From positions 1 through 43,321 of the forward strand of contig JAKSIH010000024.1 in the NCBI GenBank assembly GCA_024398935.1: a stretch of 43,321 nucleotides of DNA, in the 5' to 3' direction. Both the position numbers and the translations under genes were made by a program. The stretch comes from Fibrobacter sp. (GTDB taxonomy: Bacteria > Fibrobacterota > Fibrobacteria > Fibrobacterales > Fibrobacteraceae). This document shows, in pieces, positions 26,752-34,104 of this stretch; positions within the stretch are counted from its first letter, which is position 1; each line of letters opens with the position of its first letter. Below the pieces are notes generated by a model. It was not told the DNA's origin and made no database searches. It saw only the letters and a program-made list of their open reading frames with translations.

Positions 26752-27912
26752 ATGGAACGCCTTACGCTGGTTGGCTTTGGCCTTTTGGCTAGTTCTGTGG
26801 CCTCTGCGATTAAACAGGCTAACCTGCCGGTGAAAATCCGTGCGGTTAGTTCTCCTTCGACTTTGGAACGAGCTCGCCAGATGAACTTGGCCGATGAATT
26901 CTTCGGCTACGATCAGACGGAACAGTGGGCTAGGGATACGGATGTAATCCTTCTCTGTAGTCCCATTTTGCACATTCTAAAAACCTTGGAAGATCTTTCC
27001 AGATTGCCTGCCGATTTTCAGCAGGGTTCTTCTGCTGGCCAGTCCAAGAAAATTCTGGTCAGCGATATCGGAAGTACCAAGGTGGAAATCTGTAAGGCGG
27101 GTTCCAAGTTGCCGGCGCCTTTTGTGTTTGTGGGGAGCCATCCCATGGCCGGTTCCGAAAAGCGTACCCTGGAATATAACGATCCTTCCATTTTCGAGAA
27201 CGCATACTGGTTCGTTTGCCCGCCGGATGGTGTTCCCGAAGAGGATTACAAGCCGCTGCTGCAGTTGATCAATTTCGTGGGGGCCCATTCCGTGGTGTTC
27301 CCGCCGGAACATCATGACCGAACCATGGCCTGGGTGAGCCATATGCCCCAGATGCTCAGTTCGACACTTGCCGCAAACATTCCGGAACGCCTGCTGAATT
27401 ACAATTATCAGCATTACGCCGGTCGAGCCTTTAGGGATATGACTCGCATTGCCGCTTCCGGCTGGAATATGTGGCATGACATTGCGGTGACCAACCGTTC
27501 CGAGACGGTCCGCGCCCTTCGCGAAGTCCGTGAAGGTCTGGACGAGACTATTGCCGCCATGGATAGCCTGGTTGTGGTGAACGACGGTAAGCCTGCCGCC
27601 GCCGACTGTTCCGACAAATTGGAAAAAGTTTTCAAGGCAGGCAACGACGGCCGCGCCAGCCTGTTTGCTCCGGGGCGCAACGCTGCCGCCAATTTTGCGG
27701 AGATTACGGTTCCCCTGAAGGACCAGCCTGGCGCTCTGCTGAATGTGCTGAAGCCTCTGGCAGAAGCCAATGTAAATGTTCGAGATATTGAATTGATGAA
27801 GGTTCGGGAAAATATTGCAGGTACCTTGCTGCTTGCCTTCAAGACTCCCGAAGAAGCCCGCCGTGCCATCCAGATTCTGGGCGTGCTGGACTACGATGTA
27901 AAGGAACGCTAA
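26752..27912 (+). CDS. tyrA: prephenate dehydrogenase with C-terminal ACT domain
   Basis: 386 residues. The N-terminal Rossmann fold starts LVGFGLLASSVASAIKQ. SDIGSTKVEI and SHPMAGSEK are the prephenate dehydrogenase signatures, with the catalytic His in SHP. WVSHMPQMLSSTLA follows. The C-terminal ACT domain (about residue 315 onward: TVPLKDQPGALLNVLKPLAEANVNVRD) suggests feedback inhibition by tyrosine. It makes 4-hydroxyphenylpyruvate from prephenate. GGAGGATTAAG precedes the ATG. Its TAA overlaps the next ATG as TAATG, coupling it to the aroA-like gene. Confidence 0.95.
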   Translation: MERLTLVGFGLLASSVASAIKQANLPVKIRAVSSPSTLERARQMNLADEFFGYDQTEQWARDTDVILLCSPILHILKTLEDLSRLPADFQQGSSAGQSKKILVSDIGSTKVEICKAGSKLPAPFVFVGSHPMAGSEKRTLEYNDPSIFENAYWFVCPPDGVPEEDYKPLLQLINFVGAHSVVFPPEHHDRTMAWVSHMPQMLSSTLAANIPERLLNYNYQHYAGRAFRDMTRIAASGWNMWHDIAVTNRSETVRALREVREGLDETIAAMDSLVVVNDGKPAAADCSDKLEKVFKAGNDGRASLFAPGRNAAANFAEITVPLKDQPGALLNVLKPLAEANVNVRDIELMKVRENIAGTLLLAFKTPEEARRAIQILGVLDYDVKER

Positions 27913-29288
27913 TGGATTTTGTACTGAACCCGGATAAGGAACGCTTTCAGCTGACCCTGGTAATGGCGCTTCTGGTTAACGGCCGCACCGTTCTGGACGA
28001 TTTTGCCTGGGCACCTGGTTGTGAACGCTTTGCAAAGGCTCTCTGCGAATTTGGTCTGGAGTATATGCCCCAGGGACACCAGCTGGTGCTAAATGGCAGA
28101 GGCTTTCAGTACGACTTGCCTTCCTTGCTGCCGATCGATTTTGATGAAGAATGCAATGTGATGCTCTGGACCTTGGCTTCCAAGGATGTGGAGCAGATTT
28201 ATACCTTCGCTGCCGAAGCGGACGATGCAGGTATTGCGCTGGTGGCTTATGCCAAGGAAACTTTGCAGAAGTATTTCAAGGTGAAAATCCTGACGGATGA
28301 ACTGGCCAAGCTGACCTTTAACTTTGCAAGTGAGGAGCCCGCCCTCAAGAAGGACTCCCTGGGTAATGTCGGCTACATTATGCGTAACCGTCTCCTGCTT
28401 CGCGGGACCATCCGCTCGGATTACCTGACTTTTGAAGAACGCTCCACCGTGCACGACCAGTGGACGAAAATGCTCATGTACTTCGGCGTCAAGATGAAGT
28501 ATGAAAGCCGTGGCATGGAACAACTCAGTGAACTGGAACGCCGCATGATGATTGCCCGCGGCCAGAAGGTGGAACGCACCCAGTTTACGGAACTTTCCGA
28601 GACCAACGTGATTACCGCCCATGATTACTTCGTTCCTGGAGATTCTACCGAGGCTATAGCCTTTGCCTTGCTGGTGACTATCGCAAATATTCCAAAGACC
28701 GCGAAGGTCTGTGTGAAGAATGTGGACCTGAATTCCAGTCGGGCTGGCGCGCTCACCTGCTTTAAGCGCATGGGCGCAAGTTTCGAAACCACTAGCCGTC
28801 GAGAACGTTACGGCGATGTGTACGGTGACATTGAAATGTTCCCGCTGAATTCCGGCAAGAGACTTCAGGGCCGCCGTTTCTCGGAAGATGCCATTGCGAC
28901 AGGCATCAAGGATTATCCGTTCCTTGCTGTGGCAGCCTGCTTTGCCGAAGGGGAAACCATCCTTCGCCTGCCCAAGGAATATCGAGCAGAACTCCGTCCT
29001 GTAAACGACGCCTTGGCAGAAAACCTCCGTAAGACCGGCGCCGAAGTGGGGGTCTATGATGACGGCCTGGTAATCCGTGGCCTGGAAACGGTGGTGAATG
29101 GCAGCGACTTTGACTGTGGCGGCAATCCGGAAATCGGCCTTGCCTTGAGCGTGCTGTCCCTGGCTCTGGAAAATGATGAAGCGGTGGCCAATGGCGAAGT
29201 CATTGAAACCCGCTTCCCGGGAATGCTGAAAAAGTTAAACCAGGTCATGACTCTGCAGAACGAAAAGCAGGACTCCGAAGAAAAGTAG
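27912..29288 (+). CDS. AroA-like (EPSP synthase fold) protein with altered active site
   Basis: 458 residues. The C-terminal half follows the EPSP synthase fold: VPGDSTEAIAFALLVTI, then DYPFLAVAACFAEGETILRL and ENLRKTGAEVGVYDDGLVIRG. Expected active-site motifs are missing: the N-terminal SKS...R segment reads DKERFQ, the GN(S/A)GT..R segment is absent, and KE(S/T)DR reads AELRPV. It is therefore unlikely to be an ordinary EPSP synthase and may be a regulatory or divergent enzyme. Position in the chorismate mutase-tyrA-nadK unit, coupled by TAATG, implies a role in aromatic metabolism. It could also be a pseudoenzyme alongside a true aroA elsewhere. Confidence 0.7.
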   Translation: MDFVLNPDKERFQLTLVMALLVNGRTVLDDFAWAPGCERFAKALCEFGLEYMPQGHQLVLNGRGFQYDLPSLLPIDFDEECNVMLWTLASKDVEQIYTFAAEADDAGIALVAYAKETLQKYFKVKILTDELAKLTFNFASEEPALKKDSLGNVGYIMRNRLLLRGTIRSDYLTFEERSTVHDQWTKMLMYFGVKMKYESRGMEQLSELERRMMIARGQKVERTQFTELSETNVITAHDYFVPGDSTEAIAFALLVTIANIPKTAKVCVKNVDLNSSRAGALTCFKRMGASFETTSRRERYGDVYGDIEMFPLNSGKRLQGRRFSEDAIATGIKDYPFLAVAACFAEGETILRLPKEYRAELRPVNDALAENLRKTGAEVGVYDDGLVIRGLETVVNGSDFDCGGNPEIGLALSVLSLALENDEAVANGEVIETRFPGMLKKLNQVMTLQNEKQDSEEK

Positions 29289-29297
29289 GGCGTGGAT

Positions 29298-30224
29298 ATG
29301 AATAGGATGACAGAGCGGGAACACAGCGCTGGTAAAGAAAATTGCCTAGGGAAGGCTTTTCGCCAGATCGGCATTATCGGCTGGAAGGATAAAAGTCCTG
29401 ACCTGGTATTTGCCTTGGAACAGATTTCGGAATGGGCTTCGGCTCATCCCCAGGTGAAGTTCTGTGTTCTGGACAACCTGAAGGAGCTTGTGAAGACTCC
29501 GCTTAAAGTGGTGTCCCAGAAGGTTCTGCTGAAGTCTGACTTGTTGCTTGCTATTGGTGGGGATGGTACCGTTCTTTCTGCGGCCCACATGGCCTTGGGA
29601 CATGAAATTCCTATTCTCGGTGTAAACGCTGGTCGTGTCGGATTTCTGGCGGAGTCCCGCATTAATCGTCTACCACAAACTCTGGACGACCTTCTGTCTG
29701 GGGACTTTGCAACCCGTAACCGCATGATGATTGATGCCGCCGTGTACCATGGCAAGAAATGCATTGCCAAGCAGACTGTCCTAAATGAAGTTCATGTCCG
29801 AGCACACGCTCCTGAACGTATGGTGAATGTCAATGTTATCTACAACGGAACCGACTATACGGAATATTGGGCGGACTCTCTGTTGGTCTCGACACCGACG
29901 GGTTCCACTGCCTATAACCTGGCTGCAGGTGGCCCTATTATCCACCCTGCAACCTATGCTGTAGTGTTGACTCCTGTCGCTCCCAGCAGCTTGTCGGTGC
30001 GTCCTCTGGTCATGTCTCTGACGGACAAGGAACTGGAATTGAAGCCTGCTGCAGGAAAAACTCTGGACCTGGTTTTTGATGGTCGCTCTTGCGTCGCTTT
30101 GGAACCCGAAGATCGGGTGGTCCTGACTCAGAGCAAGTCCTTTACAACCTTCATTCGCATGCGTCATACCGGATTCGTAGGTGCCCTCCGTGAAAAATTG
30201 GGCTGGACCGGAAAGCGCGGGTGA
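29298..30224 (+). CDS. nadK: NAD kinase
   Basis: 308 residues. It phosphorylates NAD to NADP. The signature GGDGT appears in LLAIGGDGTVLSAA, then GVNAGRVGFLAE, VLNEVHV with the conserved NE pair, and STPTGSTAYNLAAGGPI. ATG 29298 is chosen because AGGG precedes it by seven bases; a GTG at 29292 is possible. It ends the aromatic cluster. It is convergent with the ssrA copies, whose terminator at 30286-30312 lies 60 bp away. Confidence 0.95.
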   Translation: MNRMTEREHSAGKENCLGKAFRQIGIIGWKDKSPDLVFALEQISEWASAHPQVKFCVLDNLKELVKTPLKVVSQKVLLKSDLLLAIGGDGTVLSAAHMALGHEIPILGVNAGRVGFLAESRINRLPQTLDDLLSGDFATRNRMMIDAAVYHGKKCIAKQTVLNEVHVRAHAPERMVNVNVIYNGTDYTEYWADSLLVSTPTGSTAYNLAAGGPIIHPATYAVVLTPVAPSSLSVRPLVMSLTDKELELKPAAGKTLDLVFDGRSCVALEPEDRVVLTQSKSFTTFIRMRHTGFVGALREKLGWTGKRG

Positions 30225-30285
30225 TTTTTACCCTTTTGGGTTCGCGGAGACTGGCAAAGCCAGGCTCAAGAACACAAAGGAAACG

Positions 30286-30312
30286 AAAAAAGGCCCCGGT
30301 AAAACCGGAGCC
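30286..30312 (-). terminator. terminator of ssrA copy 2 (downstream copy)
   Basis: On the minus strand, GGCTCCGG-TTTTA-CCGGGGCC followed by TTTTTT. Identical to the terminator at 30823-30849. Confidence 0.85.
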
Positions 30313-30320
30313 TTTTCTAG

Positions 30321-30773
30321 TGGAGGTGAGGGAGTCGAACCCCTGTCCAAAGTCACATCCCTGTCCATTCCTACAAGCTTTCCCTTCGCATTTAAGATCT
30401 CGTCTGATTCACGCCCAAGAAGGTCGGCGCAAACTTCGACCAGCCTAGTAAATCTCGACGGTTGCACCCAGGTATTACAACCGTCCATCCCATATTGCGA
30501 CCGGACGTACTACCCAATGGGAGTGAGTAGAGGCCCGGCGTTGCCGTTAATTAGGCAGCGAGTGCGTAGTTTTCGTCAGCACTTATTTTTTTTCAGACTT
30601 TTTTACGGGTGCCCTCGTCTGAGACCCCGGCTTGCAACTAACACGGAAGTCAACCCTGTCGAAAAAATGCGAGCCGGCGAGCATTTTTGCCCTTGAGCAA
30701 GCAAAGCTTGCGATAGGCCCCGTAGGGGTGAGCGAGTGCGAACAGCGCGAGCGAAGCAAACCAGGGCACCCCT
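30321..30773 (-). pseudogene. ssrA: second tmRNA copy, interrupted by a 96-nt insert
   Basis: Nearly identical to the intact tmRNA at 30858-31214 from the 3' end to plus-strand position 30644, including the ADENYALAA tag. Two defects are seen. One G is missing near 30331, shortening the T stem. At the 5' end a 96-nt structured module interrupts the D-loop region between the GTCGA and the CCAGGG that pair in the mature 5' domain. The first acceptor base is also A instead of G. No promoter lies between it and the terminator of the intact copy, so it is probably expressed only by read-through. Tandem repeat unit 537 bp. Confidence 0.75.
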
Positions 30774-30822
30774 TGGGTTCGCAGAGACTGGCAAAGCCAG
30801 GCTCAAGAACACAAAAGAAGCG

Positions 30823-30849
30823 AAAAAAGGCCCCGGTAAAACCGGAGCC
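30823..30849 (-). terminator. terminator of the intact ssrA
   Basis: On the minus strand, GGCTCCGG-TTTTA-CCGGGGCC followed by TTTTTT, nine bases after the 3' end of the tmRNA. Confidence 0.88.
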
Positions 30850-30857
30850 TTTTCTAG

Positions 30858-31214
30858 TGGAGGTGAGGGGAGTCGAACCCCTGTCCAAAGTCACATCCCT
30901 GTCCATTCCTACAAGCTTTCCCTTCGCATTTAAGATCTCGTCTGATTCACGCCCAAGAAGGTCGGCGCAAACTTCGACCAGCCTAGTAAATCTCGACGGT
31001 TGCACCCAGGTATTACAACCGTCCATCCCATATTGCGACCGGACGTACTACCCAATGGGAGTGAGTAGAGGCCCGGCGTTGCCGTTAATTAGGCAGCGAG
31101 TGCGTAGTTTTCGTCAGCACTTATTTTTTTTCAGACTTTTTTACGGGTGCCCTCGTCTGAGACCCCGGCTTGCAACTAACACTTCAGTAACCCTGTCGAA
31201 ACCAGGGCACCCCC
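30858..31214 (-). ncRNA. ssrA: transfer-messenger RNA (tmRNA)
   Basis: 357 nt, rescues stalled ribosomes and tags their products. The 5' acceptor strand GGGGGTG pairs with CACCTCC near the 3' end, followed by discriminator A. CCA is not encoded and must be added. The T arm reads AGGGG-TTCGACT-CCCCT, and the tRNA-like 5' part has CCCTGGTTTCGACAGGG. The tag frame runs from 31118 down to 31089: Ala resume codon, then DENYALAA and TAA. Pseudoknot 1 strands GGGT, CAGAC and ACCC, GTCTG are present. A promoter (TTAACA, 18 bp, TATATT) lies upstream at 31230-31259. This is likely the functional copy; a second copy lies downstream. Confidence 0.95.
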
Positions 31215-31229
31215 GATGTAGTATTCCTT

Positions 31230-31259
31230 AATATAGCAAAAATCTCTGATTTTTGTTAA
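31230..31259 (-). promoter_or_regulatory. promoter of the intact ssrA
   Basis: On the minus strand, -35 TTAACA (31259-31254), an 18-bp spacer and -10 TATATT (31235-31230). The expected start is about 9 nt before the mature 5' end. The spacer contains AAAAATC-aga-GATTTTT, a small palindrome. Confidence 0.65.
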
Positions 31260-31397
31260 GTGCCCTGGTTGAGACAGGCCTGTCGACAAAATGCGAGCTA
31301 GCGAGCATTTTGGCCTTTGAGCAAGCCATGCTTGCGAAAAGCCCGTAGGGCGAAGTTGAAGCGAACAGCTTCAACTGAGGCAAACCAGGGCACCCCC
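31260..31397 (-). other. tmRNA-like 5' fragment with 96-nt hairpin module, closed by a long stem
   Basis: Starts on the minus strand like the tmRNA (GGGGGTGCCCTGGTTT), then a 96-nt insert of four hairpins, then GTCGACAGG as in the tmRNA. It then diverges: GTGCCCTGGTT at the 5' side pairs perfectly with AACCAGGGCAC at 31260-31270. The whole can fold as one closed structure. The hairpins are AAAATGC/GCATTTT, GCAAGC/GCTTGC, GCCC/GGGC and GTTGAAGC/GCTTCAAC. No tag or 3' domain is present. It could be a remnant, a mobile palindromic element or a small RNA. No coding function is seen in 31398-31531. Confidence 0.6.
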
Positions 31398-31531
31398 ATC
31401 CTGAGATGAACCTGAATCCAACCGGAATCACAGCAATTTTTCCTTGCTACATATTCTTTATCGTTTTTTAGGCGATATTTGTAAAAGCTTTCTTGAAATT
31501 TTTTAGAGAATCTTCCTAAGCAAGGATTATT

Positions 31532-32590
31532 CTAAAAAATCTTTTTCGCCTGTTCCAGTGCAGCAATCACCTTGTCGCACCATTCGTCAAATTCAGGGTC
31601 TTCTTCCTGCAATTCAGGGTGAGCCAGCACATTCTCGATGGTCTTGCGGATCCCCTGGTCAAAGCGGGTGGTGGCGCAGAAGCCTGGCACCGCCTTCTTC
31701 AGCTTGGAATTGTCGAACACCACGGAGTTTGCCTTATCGCCGATGAGACTTCCGGTAAAATCAAAACCCAACGGATCGCCTACGGCAGCGAGAAATTCAG
31801 AAGCTACATGAACTGCCTTCAGTTCTACGCCCAGCACATTGGCGATGGCCTGGTAAACCTGATTCCAGGTGACCGTTTCATCGCTTGTAATCTGGAAGGA
31901 TTCGCCGATAGCGTGAATGTTTCCCATGAGTCCGACGAAGCCCTTGGCAAAGTCGCTGTTGTGGGTCATGGTCCAGAGGCTGGTGCCGTCTCCGTGAATG
32001 ATAACAGGCTTGCCCTCTAGCATGCGCTTGGCCACCTGCCAGCTGCCCTTCTTGCCGTGGACGCCTAGCGGAATGCGGCGTTCATCGTAAGTGTGGCTGG
32101 GGCGGATGATGGTGATGGGGAAGCCTTCCTCACGATACATCTTCATGAGATACTCTTCGCCGGCAATCTTGTTGCGGGAGTATTCCCAGTAAGGATTGGC
32201 TAGCGGGGTGGCTTCCGTCACGCGGTAATCCGAAAGAGGTTTCTGGTAGGCGCTGGCGGAACTGATGTACATGAACTGTTTGGCCTTGTTCTTGAACAGG
32301 CGGTAGTCACGTTCCAGTGCGCTATAGTGGAATGCGATAAAGTCGCAGACCACGTCAAACTGCAGGTCCGCAATTTTTGCAGCCACGTCAGCTTCGTCGT
32401 AGATGTCCGCGGTAATCTGCTTTACGGCGGGCGTTCCCTTATGAGGTCCGCCTGCCAGCACCGCACAAGGCAAGTCCGCGGCATCGCGATTGCCTCGGTT
32501 CAGCAAATAAATTTCCCAACCCTGTTCCACAGCAAGGCGAGTAATCGCCATGCTGATCGTACCTGTTCCACCAATAAAAAGTGCACGCAT
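31532..32590 (-). CDS. NAD-dependent epimerase/dehydratase (SDR family)
   Basis: 352 residues. It opens with the Rossmann dinucleotide motif GGTGTIS (MRALFIGGTGTISMAITRLA), followed by NRGNR near the second strand. YISSASAYQ and later YSRNKIAGEEYL give the extended-SDR Ser and Tyr-x3-Lys elements. TIIRPSHTYDERRIP follows. It resembles the group of NAD-dependent epimerases that act on nucleotide sugars or related compounds; the substrate is unknown. AGG lies before the ATG. A palindromic repeat separates it from the alcohol dehydrogenase gene, on the same strand. Confidence 0.85.
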   Translation of the reverse strand: MRALFIGGTGTISMAITRLAVEQGWEIYLLNRGNRDAADLPCAVLAGGPHKGTPAVKQITADIYDEADVAAKIADLQFDVVCDFIAFHYSALERDYRLFKNKAKQFMYISSASAYQKPLSDYRVTEATPLANPYWEYSRNKIAGEEYLMKMYREEGFPITIIRPSHTYDERRIPLGVHGKKGSWQVAKRMLEGKPVIIHGDGTSLWTMTHNSDFAKGFVGLMGNIHAIGESFQITSDETVTWNQVYQAIANVLGVELKAVHVASEFLAAVGDPLGFDFTGSLIGDKANSVVFDNSKLKKAVPGFCATTRFDQGIRKTIENVLAHPELQEEDPEFDEWCDKVIAALEQAKKIF

Positions 32591-32599
32591 AAATACCTA

Positions 32600-32702
32600 A
32601 ATTATTGATGATTGATAATTGAAAATTGACAATTTTAAATTAACGCAGCGAAGCTGCCTAACATAATAATTATCAATCATCCATTATCAATTTTCAATCT
32701 TA
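32600..32702. repeat. about 100-bp AT-rich palindromic element, copy 1
   Basis: Inverted AT-rich arms (GATTGATAATTGAAAATTGA on one side, TCAATTTTCAATC on the other) surround a core hairpin GCAG-CGAAG-CTGC. A second copy lies at 40578-40668. Both sit between two minus-strand genes, directly after the stop codon of the upstream one. Confidence 0.75.
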
Positions 32703-32704
32703 AA

Positions 32705-33880
32705 TTAAACAGTTGCCTTTGCAGCAATCTGATAGACCTTGGTCACATCGTCTGCGTTCAGCGGCTGGAAGCCCCAACCGTTGCCCGGGTTCAGCTTGCG
32801 GACCATTTCGGGAATGTCTTCTTCCTTGGCGCCCAGTTCTGCAAAGTTGATGGGCATACCGATGCTCTTGAGGAAACTGCGGAATGCCTTGATGCCTGCC
32901 TTGGCGGTTTCAGCAGGATTTTCGAAGTTCATGGCGCAGCCGAACACGCGGGTTGCCATCTGGCAGAAACGCATCACGTTGTGGTTCATGACGTATTCCA
33001 TCCAGGCGGGCATGATCACGGCGAGACCTGCACCGTGAGCGCAGTCGTACATGCCGGAAAGTTCGTGTTCGATAGCGTGGCTATTCCAGTCCTGACCGCG
33101 GCCTACACCCACGATGTTGTTGTGAGCCACCATGCCAGCCCACATGATGTTGGCGCGGGCTTCGTAGTTGTTGGGATCGGCGATAACGCGGGGAGTTTCC
33201 TTCACCATAGTGCAGAGTACGGCTTCGCAGAGACGGTCCGTGATTTCCACTTCGGTGGTGTTGGTGAAGTAACGCTCAAAGACGTGAGCCATAATGTCGG
33301 TGGCACCGCAAGCAGTCTGGTAAGCAGGCAACGTGCAGGTGAGAGCCGGATTCAGCACAGAGAAACGGGGACGGAGGCAATCGCCACCGGCACCGCGCTT
33401 CAGCATGCCTTCCTCCTTGGTAATCACGGAGTCGCCGGAACCTTCGGAACCTGCGGCAGCGATGGTGAGAACGGTACCAACGGGAAGAGCCTTTGCGGGA
33501 GCTGCCTTTCCGGAATAGAAATCCCAGAAGTCGCCTTCGTAAACGACGCCCATGGCAATGGCCTTGGCGCTATCGATGGAGGAACCGCCACCTACAGCGA
33601 GAATGAAGTCAACGCCTTCCTTACGGCAAATTTCAATGCCTTCGTAAACCTTGGTATCCAGCGGGTTGGGGTGAACACCGCCCAGTTCCACATGAGGAAC
33701 GCCAGCTGCATCCAGAGATGCCTTCACGCGGTCAATGAGGCCGGACTTTACAGCAGAACCACCGCCGAAATGGACCAGCACCTTGGAGCCGCCGTGCTTT
33801 TTAACCAATGCACCGACTTCATTTTCGCGGTCCTTACCAAATACGAATTCCGTGGGGCTGTAAAAGTTGAAATTTTCCAT
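32705..33880 (-). CDS. iron-containing alcohol dehydrogenase
   Basis: 391 residues, family III Fe-dependent, similar to butanol dehydrogenase BdhA or YqhD. The NAD(P)-binding segment reads FGGGSAVKSG and GGGSSIDSAKAIA. Metal ligands lie in TDIMAHVFE and in HAIEHELSGMYDCAHGAGL. The family reduces aldehydes to alcohols with NAD(P)H in fermentation or aldehyde detoxification. It ends three bases from a palindromic repeat. Upstream, ACCCA-TTTAT-TGGGT at 33926-33940 could be an operator, but this is weak. No other gene in the region indicates a fermentation cluster. Confidence 0.9.
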   Translation of the reverse strand: MENFNFYSPTEFVFGKDRENEVGALVKKHGGSKVLVHFGGGSAVKSGLIDRVKASLDAAGVPHVELGGVHPNPLDTKVYEGIEICRKEGVDFILAVGGGSSIDSAKAIAMGVVYEGDFWDFYSGKAAPAKALPVGTVLTIAAAGSEGSGDSVITKEEGMLKRGAGGDCLRPRFSVLNPALTCTLPAYQTACGATDIMAHVFERYFTNTTEVEITDRLCEAVLCTMVKETPRVIADPNNYEARANIMWAGMVAHNNIVGVGRGQDWNSHAIEHELSGMYDCAHGAGLAVIMPAWMEYVMNHNVMRFCQMATRVFGCAMNFENPAETAKAGIKAFRSFLKSIGMPINFAELGAKEEDIPEMVRKLNPGNGWGFQPLNADDVTKVYQIAAKATV

Positions 33881-34008
33881 GAAGTTCCAATCCTTTTCTA
33901 GAGGTTTAATTTACGATGATAAATTACCCATTTATTGGGTGAAAAGGGTAGATGAGCCTACATAAAAATGTGTACAAGGGGAAACATACAGCGCAATAGG
34001 GGCATTCA

Positions 34009-34041
34009 AGAAAAAAAACGCCGCAGTTTATCGCTGCGACG
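34009..34041 (-). terminator. terminator of the GH74 gene
   Basis: On the minus strand, CGTCGCAG-cgataaa-CTGCGGCG (one G-T pair) followed by eight T residues. It ends about 65 bp after the GH74 stop. Confidence 0.8.
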
Positions 34042-34104
34042 CTTCATGCAAGGTCTGTATAACAGACTTTTGAAGTCCTGTTCCCATCAAGAGGGAAGAC
34101 TGTA

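Noticed and set aside
30665..30760. Group I or group II intron in tmRNA
   Set aside because: At 96 nt the insert is too short and lacks any catalytic-core motif that I can see.
30181..31231. Open frames running through the ssrA copies
   Set aside because: They overlap structural RNA and repeat the same sequence because the RNA genes are duplicated; no start context or homology.
33926..33940. Operator ACCCA-TTTAT-TGGGT before the alcohol dehydrogenase gene
   Set aside because: A single 5-bp-arm palindrome in AT-rich DNA is weak evidence, so it is not listed as a feature.
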